Assembly (NCBI GenBank): GCA_024231375.1
Contig: JAAEQP010000582.1
Span: 1-12,259, forward strand
From: a bacterium
GTDB taxonomy: Bacteria > Hydrogenedentota > Hydrogenedentia > Hydrogenedentiales > SLHB01
Reading direction: 5' to 3'
Length of the DNA: 12,259 nt
Shown here piece by piece: positions 1 through 6,152 of the stretch. The notes under the pieces are model-generated. The model saw only the letters and a program-made list of their open reading frames with translations, was not told where the DNA came from and searched no databases. How positions within the stretch are numbered: position 1 is the first letter of the stretch; every line of letters begins with the position of its first letter. A program made the translations under genes and the position numbers.

Positions 1-265
1 CTAGAAGTCCGGCCTGAAAGGCCGGCTTCTATAAGGCGCGGCCCCAAGTTCAACCAGAAACACAAGACTTACAGAGGCGAAAGAAACGTACTTAGGACGC
101 TTGCCTACTTTCTGGCCGCGCCCCTAGGCGGTCGGGGCTTCCGATCTCTTCACGCGCTCCGAGCGAAGCCGAGGGATTTCTTGTCCCAGAGCCCCGTTTC
201 TGCGGCGTGGTGGTGAGAGGGGCGACAGATCGAAACGGGCCTGAGCACAAAGCCTTCCCACGCGC
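1..265. other. Non-coding leader region, no gene seen
   Basis: I see no convincing gene here; the short open frames lack ribosome binding sites and recognisable protein content. The stretch contains a hairpin at 2-31 and a second inverted repeat, CCCGTTTC at 193-200 with GAAACGGG at 232-239 (8 bp, 31-nt loop). The end of an upstream gene may lie just outside the window. The promoter of the lipoprotein gene begins at 266. Confidence 0.5.
2..31. terminator. Hairpin, possible terminator of an upstream gene
   Basis: TAGAAG plus CCGGCC (2-7 and 9-14, with one bulged T at 8) pairs with GGCCGG plus CTTCTA (20-31) around a TGAAA loop. That gives 12 base pairs. There is no clear T-tract on either side, so it could be a terminator or a dispersed hairpin repeat. 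Confidence 0.4.
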
Positions 266-294
266 TTGACGGGTCTAGCTGCGTGGTCTAGACT
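266..294 (+). promoter_or_regulatory. Sigma70-like promoter of the lipoprotein gene
   Basis: The -35 box TTGACG (266-271) and -10 box TAGACT (289-294) are separated by exactly 17 bp. Transcription would start near 301, giving a leader of about 54 nt before the ATG at 355. Both boxes fit the housekeeping consensus reasonably well (5/6 and 4/6). Confidence 0.5.
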
Positions 295-354
295 GCCGAA
301 ATCGCGGATCCGACAACGCGGCGCTGGCGGGCCGCTCACAGGGAGATTGCCCAT

Positions 355-1056
355 ATGTCACGGGGAACAACGCTGGTGATGACGGGGGTGCTGGTACTGG
401 TGGCCGTGGGATGCGGGACCGTGTCCGGGGACGGCGCGGGGGTCGCGAAGAAGATGAATGACATGCCGCTGGTCTTCACGGAGGATTTCGAGTCGGGTGC
501 GGACCGGTGGGTGGCTACGGACGCGAGGGCGTGGGATCTGGCCGACGAGGGCGGGAACACGGTGTACGCGTTGGCGCGGGGAAGCAACTATGAACCGCCG
601 GTGCGGTCGCCGAAGAACATTGCGCGGGTGGAGGATTTGAACCTGACGGACTTCGTGGTGCAAGCGCGGATGAAGCAGACCGGCAAGGAATACGGTCATC
701 GCGACATGTGCGTGTTCTTTGGATATCAGGACGCGTCCCATTTCTACTACGTCCATATCGCCACGAAGGCGGACGCCCACGCCAACTCCGTGTTCCTTGT
801 CAACGGCGAACCGCGTGTGTCCATCGCCTCGGAACGTACGGGCGGCACGGACTGGGGCAAGGACGCGTATCACGACGTCCGGATCGTGCGCGACGCGGCG
901 TCCGGGTCTATCGCCGTCTACTTCGACGACATGGACACGCCGATCATGAAGGCGACGGACAAGACGTTCCTGTGGGGCGGGATCGGGTTCGGGTCGTTCG
1001 ACGACACGGGCAACATCGACGACGTGCGGATCTGGGGCGTGCCGAAGAAGGAGTAG
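355..1056 (+). CDS. Lipoprotein with concanavalin A/LamG-like domain
   Basis: A 233-residue exported protein, probably lipid-anchored in an envelope membrane. Residues 1-19 form a short signal peptide with hydrophobic core LVMTGVLVLVAVG followed by Cys20. The lipobox (AVGC) is imperfect because Ala rather than Leu is at -3. From about residue 38 to the end the pattern is that of a jelly-roll carbohydrate-binding or glucanase-like fold: an opening FTEDFESGADRW, alternating beta-strand segments with many aromatics (FFGYQDASHFYYVHI at 121-135), and a closing GFGSFDDTGNIDDVRIWG. Similar domains (LamG, or DUF1080-type 3-keto-disaccharide hydrolase) bind or cleave sugars, but I see no catalytic motif, so activity is unknown. 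The start is set by ACAGGGAG at 338-345. The gene is monocistronic and converges on the HD-GYP gene 15 bp downstream. Confidence 0.75.
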   Translation: MSRGTTLVMTGVLVLVAVGCGTVSGDGAGVAKKMNDMPLVFTEDFESGADRWVATDARAWDLADEGGNTVYALARGSNYEPPVRSPKNIARVEDLNLTDFVVQARMKQTGKEYGHRDMCVFFGYQDASHFYYVHIATKADAHANSVFLVNGEPRVSIASERTGGTDWGKDAYHDVRIVRDAASGSIAVYFDDMDTPIMKATDKTFLWGGIGFGSFDDTGNIDDVRIWGVPKKE

Positions 1057-1074
1057 CGCGCGAGACAGGCGCTA
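1054..1074. terminator. Hairpin spanning both convergent stop codons
   Basis: TAGCGC (1054-1059) pairs with GCGCTA (1069-1074) around a 9-nt loop. The TAG in each arm is the stop codon of the gene entering from that side, so one hairpin serves the ends of both convergent genes. There is no T-tract, so efficient intrinsic termination is uncertain. Confidence 0.35.
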
Positions 1075-2259
1075 CGACTCGTCCGCACCGTCCGCCGACT
1101 GGCTCAAGGCGTCCAGCAACTGCTGAATCTGAGAAGGTTCGCCGGTATCCTCGCAGGACTCGCTGATCGCGATGAACCGGTCTTCACGGGCCAGGAACGC
1201 GTCGATCACTTCGGGGTCGAAATGGGTGCCCCGGTCTTTGATGAGCAGTTCCCGGGCCTTTTCATGGGGCACGGGCTCCTTGTACGGCCGTCGCGCGCGG
1301 ATGGCGTCGTAGGCGTCGCCAAGGGCCACCAACCGCGCAGACAACGGTATTTCCGTCTCCTTCAGACCGCCGGGATACCCCGTACCGTTCCACTTCTCGT
1401 GGTGGCAGTAGGCGATGTCGCGGCCCATGGTGAGGAAGGAATCGGTGCCGGCCTCGATATCGGCATCGCGGAGTGTGTCGCCGCCGATAGTCGAATGAAC
1501 TTTCATGATCTCAAACTCTTCTTTGGTGAGGCGGGCCGGTTTGAGCAGGATCTGATCGGGAATGCCTACCTTGCCGATGTCGTGTAGGGGACTTGAGTTG
1601 TACAACTGCTCGACGAACTCGGCGGTGACCACGTCGCTGTACGCGGGGAGTCCGGCAAGATGCAGCGCCAATTCGCGCACGTACTGCCGCATGCGATCCA
1701 GGTGAAGGCCCGTTTCGGGGTCGCGCGATTCGGCCAATCTGGCAAGCGAATAGACTACGACCCGCTGGGTGATTTCCAGCTGCGATGTACGGTCCCTTAC
1801 TCGTCCTTCAAGCGCCTCGTTGCTGTGCTCCAACTGGTGCTGGTACTCGATGATCTGATCTTGCAGGGTCTTCGCGCTAACGGAATTGCGGAGACGGGCC
1901 TCCAGGAGAACGGGGTCGATGGGGCGGAGCAGAAAATCGTCGGCGCCCGCTTCGAGCGCGCGGACATTGGCCTCGTGCTCGGCGAGACCCGTCACGATGA
2001 TTACCGGGATATGGCGGGTGGCGCCGTCGCCCTTCAGACGCTCGCACACCTGGAACCCGTCCAAGCCGGGCATCACAAGGTCCAGAAGCACCACGTCGGG
2101 CGGGGATTGAGACACGGACTCCAGGGCCTCCTCGCCGCTGTAGGCGGCGTGAACCCGGTACCCGCGGGGTTCCAGCAAGCGGGCAAGGAGTGTAACGTTC
2201 TCCTTCAGGTCGTCCACGATGAGGACATCGGGGTGCTGAGACTCCTGGTCCTGAGCCAT
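1072..2259 (-). CDS. REC–HD-GYP response regulator, probable cyclic-di-GMP phosphodiesterase
   Basis: A 395-residue cytoplasmic two-component output protein of the RpfG type, expected to hydrolyse cyclic di-GMP when its receiver domain is phosphorylated. Residues 11-125 are the receiver: acidic pair Asp16-Asp17, phospho-acceptor Asp60 in LLDLVMPGLDGF, and Thr90 in IIVTG. The usual conserved Lys is replaced by Arg112 (LLRP). Residues 126-165 look like a helical linker or coiled coil. Residues 167-360 are the HD-GYP domain, with HDIGKVGIPD (226-235), His255, HH at 286-287 and the signature HHEKWNGTGYPGGL. The ATG at 2259 is preferred over one at 2373 because it follows a strong AGAGAGGGG site, begins just before the receiver, and the predicted transcript starts near 2369. 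No cognate histidine kinase is next to it. The substrate is inferred from the family. Confidence 0.9.
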   Translation of the reverse strand: MAQDQESQHPDVLIVDDLKENVTLLARLLEPRGYRVHAAYSGEEALESVSQSPPDVVLLDLVMPGLDGFQVCERLKGDGATRHIPVIIVTGLAEHEANVRALEAGADDFLLRPIDPVLLEARLRNSVSAKTLQDQIIEYQHQLEHSNEALEGRVRDRTSQLEITQRVVVYSLARLAESRDPETGLHLDRMRQYVRELALHLAGLPAYSDVVTAEFVEQLYNSSPLHDIGKVGIPDQILLKPARLTKEEFEIMKVHSTIGGDTLRDADIEAGTDSFLTMGRDIAYCHHEKWNGTGYPGGLKETEIPLSARLVALGDAYDAIRARRPYKEPVPHEKARELLIKDRGTHFDPEVIDAFLAREDRFIAISESCEDTGEPSQIQQLLDALSQSADGADES

Positions 2260-2375
2260 GTCGTCCCCTCTCTGGCCGCGCGCGGAAGATACTGCGATCC
2301 TCATGCGGCCGTGTGGTTCAAGCCGCGCCGTGTCGGCGGAGATTGGCATGGCGCGGCCGTCCCTATGGCACACCG

Positions 2376-2404
2376 ATCTTAACAGAGCATCGGATAGCGC
2401 GCAA
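2376..2404 (-). promoter_or_regulatory. Sigma70-like promoter of the HD-GYP gene
   Basis: On the minus strand, -35 TTGCGC (2404-2399) and -10 TAAGAT (2381-2376) are 17 bp apart. Transcription would start near 2369, leaving a leader of about 110 nt before the ATG at 2259. Confidence 0.55.
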
Positions 2405-2454
2405 TACCAATGACTTGAACGCGCCTCTCGCAGCCGCCGCCTTTGTCCCTACAG

Positions 2455-2483
2455 TTGCGCGGATCGGGTCACGCGACTACAAT
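2455..2483 (+). promoter_or_regulatory. Sigma70-like promoter of the aroB operon
   Basis: -35 TTGCGC (2455-2460) and -10 TACAAT (2478-2483) are separated by 17 bp. Transcription would start near 2490, about 43 nt before the aroB ATG. The -35 hexamer is identical to that of the divergent HD-GYP promoter, with about 50 bp between the two -35 boxes. Confidence 0.6.
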
Positions 2484-2532
2484 GGGGCGCCTACGGGCGT
2501 TTTGGACGCCCGGACGACGGAAGGAATGCGGA

Positions 2533-3621
2533 ATGACACGGCTGACGGTAGCGCTGGACGATCGCCCGTATCCCATCCTTGTGGGACAGGGTGCGCTTGC
2601 GGAACTGCCTGCGATTGTGAAGGAACTCCAACCGAAAGGCGTGGCGGCGCTGGTATCCGACACGAATGTGGACCCCCTCTACGGCGACCGCGTTGAGGCC
2701 GCCATTTCCGAGGCCGGCCTGTCGGTGGTGCGGTGCGTGTTGCCGGCCGGTGAAGAGAACAAGCGGCTCACGAACATCGAGGTGCTGTGCGGGCGTTTCC
2801 TGGAAGGCGGTCTGGACCGCGCGAGTATCGTGGTGGCACTGGGTGGCGGAGTGGTCGGCGACATGGCAGGCTACGCATCCGCGTCGTTCATGCGCGGCGT
2901 GCGCCATGTGCAGGTCCCGACGACGATTGTTGCGCAGGTGGACTCGAGCGTCGGCGGCAAGACAGCCGTCAACCATCCCCTTGGCAAGAACACCATCGGC
3001 GCGTTTCATCAGCCGTCGGCCGTTGTGGCCGATCTCACGTTGTTGGAAACCCTGCCGGATCGCGAACTGCGCGCGGGGATGGCCGAGGTCATCAAGCACG
3101 GCGCGATCGCGGACGAGGCGCTGTTCGAGTACTTGGAAAGCCACTGCGACGCCATTTGCGCCAAGGACCTGGAAGCCATCGAGTACCCGGTAGTGCGGTC
3201 GTGCGAAATCAAGTCCGCCATCGTCGCCGAAGACGAGCGGGAGCACGGCGTGCGCGCGAACCTAAACTACGGCCATACCTTCGGTCATGGCATCGAGACA
3301 GTGTCGCGGTATGAGAAGTATCTGCACGGGGAGGCCGTGGCGCTCGGGATGCGCGCAGCGGGCGCGTTGGCGCGTGATCTGGGGCTGGTCGACGACGACT
3401 TCGTCGCCCGGCAGGATCGGTGCATCGATGTGTACGGGCTTCCCACGACGTGGCCGGAACTGCCCGTGGACGACACGTTGGTGGCCATGCGCCGGGACAA
3501 GAAGGTCCGCGCGGGGACGATGAAGTTCGTTGTGGCCGACCGGATGGGGCATGTGGTGCATCGGACGGACATCACCGAAGGGCAGGCGCGCGCCGCCCTC
3601 GAGGCCCTTGCAACCTGCTGA
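2533..3621 (+). CDS. aroB: 3-dehydroquinate synthase
   Basis: A 362-residue enzyme of the shikimate pathway that converts DAHP to 3-dehydroquinate in the cytoplasm, using NAD and a divalent metal. The NAD-binding glycine-rich segment is ALGGGVVGDMAGYASA (102-117), followed by the family-defining VPTTIVAQVDSSVGGKTAVN (128-147) and GKNTIGAFHQP. The metal ligands expected for the family are present: Glu185 in MAEVIKHG, His248 in NYGHTFGH and His265 in LHGEA. Length is normal. The frame is open back to 2443, but the start at 2533 follows GGAAGGA at 2519-2525, and the first residues (MTRLTVALDDRPYPILVG) match the usual N-terminus. It is the first gene of an apparent three-gene operon: the next start lies 13 bp after its stop. 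Confidence 0.97.
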   Translation: MTRLTVALDDRPYPILVGQGALAELPAIVKELQPKGVAALVSDTNVDPLYGDRVEAAISEAGLSVVRCVLPAGEENKRLTNIEVLCGRFLEGGLDRASIVVALGGGVVGDMAGYASASFMRGVRHVQVPTTIVAQVDSSVGGKTAVNHPLGKNTIGAFHQPSAVVADLTLLETLPDRELRAGMAEVIKHGAIADEALFEYLESHCDAICAKDLEAIEYPVVRSCEIKSAIVAEDEREHGVRANLNYGHTFGHGIETVSRYEKYLHGEAVALGMRAAGALARDLGLVDDDFVARQDRCIDVYGLPTTWPELPVDDTLVAMRRDKKVRAGTMKFVVADRMGHVVHRTDITEGQARAALEALATC

Positions 3622-3634
3622 AAGGCGATGCGAG

Positions 3635-4459
3635 ATGGCGTTTAGCGGCGAGAATTCCGAAAGCTACTACGATGAAGGTCTCACGGCGAGCATGAAGGGC
3701 GAGTTGGAACGTGCCATCGCGTGCTTCGAGAAAGCCGTCCAGATGGATCCTGCCTTTCTGGTGGCCCATCACCAGTTGGCGAAGTGCTACGTGCGGACCG
3801 GTCAGGCCGAGCGGGCTATTCACCTCCTCACCCAGGTGGTGGAGCGCAAGCCCGACCAAACCCCGCCGCGGCTCGATCTCGGGTTCGCGTTGGCGGGCGC
3901 AGGCCGGGAAGAAGAGGCCCGCGTGCAGTTCGAACAACTCGTCGCCGTGGATCCCGACAACGGCCGCGCGGAACTGGGATTGGCCAAGGTGGCCTTTGCC
4001 CAGGGCGATTGGACCGGTGCATTGGTGCATGCCCAGCGAGCGCTGGAGTTGAGCGGGTCGAGTTTTGCCGTCCTCTACCTCCTGGGCCGGACCGCCAAGG
4101 CGGCGGGCAACCCCGCATTGTCGGAAGAGATTCTCGAACAGGCCGACAGACTGCTTGAGAAATCGGTGGAGTTGCAGCCCGATCAGCCGGAGGGGTACTA
4201 TCTCCGGGGCGAAGTGGCGTTCGTGCGGGGGCAATACTCGACGGCCCTTGAGAACTATCGGGCCGCGGAAGATCGGGGCGAAGAGGGCAAGGTCTACTCA
4301 TCGTTTGGCGAGAGTTTCGGTATGCTGGACATGCTGGCCAAGCAGGGGCTCTGCCTCCAGAAGCTGGGCAGAACAGACCGGGCGCGCGAGATTGGTGAAC
4401 GAATCCTGAAGTTTGATCCGGCTCATGCATTGGGCAAGGCGTTGAACGATCTTTCCTGA
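3635..4459 (+). CDS. Tetratricopeptide-repeat protein
   Basis: A 274-residue protein built almost wholly of TPR helices, hence a protein-binding scaffold with no visible enzymatic domain. About seven repeats can be traced, starting near residues 9, 42, 76, 110, 144, 186 and 232, with typical landmarks such as ERAIACFEKAVQMDPA (25-40) and GREEEARVQFEQLVAVDPDN (90-109). There is no signal peptide or membrane helix, so it is probably cytoplasmic. The frame is open upstream into aroB, but the ATG at 3635 sits just after GAAAGG (3619-3625), and the protein begins with the first repeat. It lies 13 bp after aroB and 11 bp before the next gene, so the three are very likely co-transcribed. Its partner may be the downstream protein, though this is only inferred from position. 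Confidence 0.85.
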   Translation: MAFSGENSESYYDEGLTASMKGELERAIACFEKAVQMDPAFLVAHHQLAKCYVRTGQAERAIHLLTQVVERKPDQTPPRLDLGFALAGAGREEEARVQFEQLVAVDPDNGRAELGLAKVAFAQGDWTGALVHAQRALELSGSSFAVLYLLGRTAKAAGNPALSEEILEQADRLLEKSVELQPDQPEGYYLRGEVAFVRGQYSTALENYRAAEDRGEEGKVYSSFGESFGMLDMLAKQGLCLQKLGRTDRAREIGERILKFDPAHALGKALNDLS

Positions 4460-4470
4460 CGGAGGGTCTC

Positions 4471-5121
4471 ATGGACGATGTGAATCTGCAACTCGTACGT
4501 GAGTTCTTTGAACTGAATGTGTTCCGCGTGCTGACCAATTGGCAGCAGGATCCGCTGCACGCCCGCGTGGCCGAGAACAGCGGTCAGTTGTTCATTGAGA
4601 ACGCCGTCCGAGGTCAGGAACGCGAGTTGCCCTTCGTGCTGTCCCCCACGGACATCGCGTGCATCGGGCGCGCCGTGGTGGAGATCCGCGCGTGGCACGC
4701 CGACCGGTTCTACCCTTCGGTCATCGAAGCGAACCCGGTGCTGTCGCAGTTTGTGGCGGACGACGCCCTGGCCTTGGCCCGCGAAGTGTTCGCCGACGAG
4801 CCCTTCGAGACCATCCTTGTGCTCTCCGAACTGCCGGTGTCGTGGGAACAGCGGAACCGATCCATCGAGCTGCTCCGAGCGGCCGGCATCCGCCATGTGT
4901 TGGAGTTCCCGGTCATCCTGCAAGGACTGCTCAGCAAGGTCAGCGTCAACGGAAACTACACCGCCTCCCAGACCCTGCAGACGCTCCGCCTGCTGAAACG
5001 GTACAAGCTGGTCCGCAACCAGCAGATGGAGTTCTCGTTCACTACCGAGGCGCCCGTGCCGTCGCCACCGCCCCAGGTGGAGGCAGTCGACGCCCCCCCC
5101 GCGGAAGACGACGAAGAGTAG
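4471..5121 (+). CDS. Unrecognised protein, third gene of the aroB operon
   Basis: A 216-residue soluble protein that I do not recognise with certainty. Start support is excellent: GGAGGG at 4461-4466, directly after the TPR gene's stop. The core (1-190) is a mixed alpha/beta sequence, opening with helix REFFELNVFRVLTNWQ (10-25), then a strand pair FVLSPTDIACIGRAVVEIRAWH (55-76), then ETILVLSELP (113-122) and AGIRHVLEFPVILQ (138-151). The C-terminus (191-216) is a Pro/Glu/Asp-rich, probably disordered tail. A helix Glu14, a possible Asp61 and Glu71-x-Arg73 after a hydrophobic strand recall the restriction-endonuclease-like PD-(D/E)XK fold, with Arg in place of Lys. This is a weak structural guess, not an assignment. 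There is no signal peptide or membrane segment. Confidence 0.7.
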   Translation: MDDVNLQLVREFFELNVFRVLTNWQQDPLHARVAENSGQLFIENAVRGQERELPFVLSPTDIACIGRAVVEIRAWHADRFYPSVIEANPVLSQFVADDALALAREVFADEPFETILVLSELPVSWEQRNRSIELLRAAGIRHVLEFPVILQGLLSKVSVNGNYTASQTLQTLRLLKRYKLVRNQQMEFSFTTEAPVPSPPPQVEAVDAPPAEDDEE

Positions 5122-5124
5122 AGC

Positions 5125-5160
5125 TCTCACCCGTCCGGCGGGGAATCCCTTGGGGTGAGA
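5125..5160 (+). terminator. Terminator-like hairpin after the aroB operon
   Basis: TCTCACCC (5125-5132) pairs perfectly with GGGTGAGA (5153-5160), with a possible inner GGG/CCC pairing in the loop. It starts 4 nt after the stop of the last operon gene. No T-run follows, so it may be a repeat-derived hairpin rather than a classical terminator. Confidence 0.4.
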
Positions 5161-5186
5161 TGCTTCGCTTGCGCTCAGCATGACGG
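5158..5186. repeat. Fragment of a widespread dispersed repeat
   Basis: The segment contains ATGCT-TC-GC-TTGC-GC-TC-AGCAT, a self-complementary motif. On the reverse strand it reads GTCATGCTGAGCGCAAGCG. It belongs to the type of dispersed sequence whose spurious translations give strings such as VMLSASEAS or HAERKRSIS in many bacterial genomes. Identification is by recall of that pattern, not by search. Confidence 0.4.
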
Positions 5187-5246
5187 AGAGGACGCTTCCA
5201 ACTCGTGAATGTTCGCTCCACGTCATCCGGCGACAAGCGGGGGAAA

Positions 5247-5416
5247 GCGGGGCTGTTGAGAAAACGCCGCCTCGCCACGTGCAGGCCGCGAAAAGACCTG
5301 GGACAGTCCCGTCTGCGCCCGCCTGCGGCGGACTCCGCTTGGTACAGTCCCGGTTTTTCGCTTCGCATCTTCCGTTTCTGTTTTCGGGCGGACATGGCTT
5401 TGTCCGAAAGCCCCGC
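5247..5416. repeat. Palindromic repeat element, copy A
   Basis: A 170-bp unit whose ends are 8-bp perfect inverted repeats: GCGGGGCT (5247-5254) and AGCCCCGC (5409-5416). It shares with copy C the order GCGGrGyTGTTGA, CCGCGAAA, GGGACAG, ACAGTCCCGG or TCAGTCCCGG, and TCTTCCG followed by CTGTT. Internally it has GGGAC-A-GTCCC and the hairpin CGGACA/TGTCCG (5389-5406). No open frame for a transposase is present. Confidence 0.55.
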
Positions 5417-5475
5417 AATTCGGCTGAGTCTAGAAACGCGCCGTTCGTGTGGACGGGAAGGGGAGAGAAGGGGGT

Positions 5476-5555
5476 GGAGGCTGGCAGGCCGATTGGGGAT
5501 CCGTGTGTGGGCACTTTCGGGGGCACGAAGCGGAAGTGCCGACCTGCCAACCTCC
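5476..5555. repeat. Long imperfect inverted repeat (hairpin)
   Basis: The outer arms GGAGGCTGGCAGG (5476-5488) and CCTGCCAACCTCC (5543-5555) pair over 13 positions with a single G-T-type mismatch. Nested inside are GGCACTT (5510-5516) and AAGTGCC (5534-5540), a 7-bp perfect pair. As RNA this would form a two-part stem about 80 nt long. It lies between copies A and B and does not match them. Confidence 0.55.
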
Positions 5556-5592
5556 GAGATGGTGCGCTCACCAGGAGTTAGAGCAACCGGCG

Positions 5593-5607
5593 TGCCAATT
5601 CTTGGCA
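5593..5607. repeat. Short perfect hairpin
   Basis: TGCCAA (5593-5598) and TTGGCA (5602-5607) surround a TTC loop. Its role is unknown; it is in the middle of the non-coding region and is not next to a gene end. Confidence 0.35.
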
Positions 5608-5843
5608 TGGTGGCAGGAATTGCGCCAGAGGGAGGGCGGCCTTGACGCGCACGAGGGGTCTTTCGCTCTGCGGGTGAACGAGTTACGGCCTCCATGCCGC
5701 GACGCCATCGGTTGCGATCACGGGCTGCATCGCGTGCCGCCGCCGGGGGGAATGCCCTGACACCTACCCGCCAATCCCGTCAGTTTGACGAGCACGGACG
5801 GCCTGATCGACGAGATTCTGTCACTTCCCGCGGATGCGACACC

Positions 5844-5901
5844 GCGGGGCTGTTGAATGAGTGGCAGTCTCCGGCGCGCAGGCCGCGATAACCCGGGGAC
5901 A
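5844..5901. repeat. Palindromic repeat element, truncated copy B
   Basis: It begins GCGGGGCTGTTGA exactly like copy A and keeps the internal GCAGGCCGCGA, but it stops at CCGGGGACAG, where copy C begins at once. A hairpin, CCCGCGG (5827-5833) with CCGCGGG (5842-5848), overlaps its left end. It appears to be the left part of an element whose right part has been lost. Confidence 0.5.
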
Positions 5902-6116
5902 GCGGAGTTGTTGAAGAAGTCCGCACGTTGTCTGCGAAACCCGCGAAAGGGCCAGGGACAGATCTGTCTCGCTACGCTCGCTGGGTCAGTCCCGGCGTTG
6001 TCGGGTCTTCCGCTCCTGTTCTCAGGGATTCCTGAGAACTCCGCTGACAGGCAGGAGCCGGGCGCGGGACGGCGACAACGAGGTTCGAGTGTCAGGGAGT
6101 TTCTCAACGGCTCCGC
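5902..6116. repeat. Palindromic repeat element, complete copy C
   Basis: A 215-bp MITE-like unit. Its terminal inverted repeats are 5902-5923 and 6095-6116, matching at 16 of 22 positions. Nested symmetric pairs lie inside: CGTTGTCG (5996-6003) with CGACAACG (6073-6080), GCTCCTG (6012-6018) with CAGGAGC (6052-6058), and a perfect central GTTCTCAGG-GATT-CCTGAGAAC (6018-6039). It also holds the 12-bp palindrome GACAGATCTGTC (5957-5968). It encodes no credible protein. It ends 28 bp before the kinase promoter. Confidence 0.6.
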
Positions 6117-6143
6117 GGTCCCGTGGAAGACCGCGCCATCCCA

Positions 6144-6152
6144 TGCTAGGAT
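6144..6152 (+). promoter_or_regulatory. Extended -10 promoter of the kinase gene
   Basis: TGC-TAGGAT is an extended -10 element. The corresponding -35 position (TGGAAG, 6124-6129) is weak, as often tolerated with TGn promoters. The start site would be near 6159, leaving a short leader of about 28 nt. Confidence 0.4.

Noticed and set aside
193..239. CCCGTTTC/GAAACGGG inverted repeat as a structured RNA or riboswitch
   Set aside because: A single 8-bp stem with a 31-nt loop, no second supporting helix, and located upstream of the predicted promoter, so outside the lipoprotein transcript.
2260..2373. Longer start for the HD-GYP protein at 2373
   Set aside because: The added 38 residues lie before the receiver domain, no ribosome binding site supports that start, and the best promoter initiates near 2369, after that ATG.
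1660..2382. 240-codon plus-strand open frame opposite the HD-GYP gene
   Set aside because: It is antisense to a well-supported two-domain gene and has no recognisable protein features or ribosome binding site.
5180..5581. 133-codon open frame on the plus strand within the repeat region, with other frames overlapping on both strands
   Set aside because: It runs through repeat copy A and the long hairpin, has no ribosome binding site, an arginine/proline/glycine-rich composition, and several overlapping frames are equally open. This is stop-poor GC-rich repeat DNA.
5603..5624. Sigma54-like promoter (TGGCA...TTGC)
   Set aside because: TGGCAGGAATTGC has the GG and GC elements two bases too close, and the alternative TGGCATGG frame lacks the downstream GC. 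No gene starts nearby.
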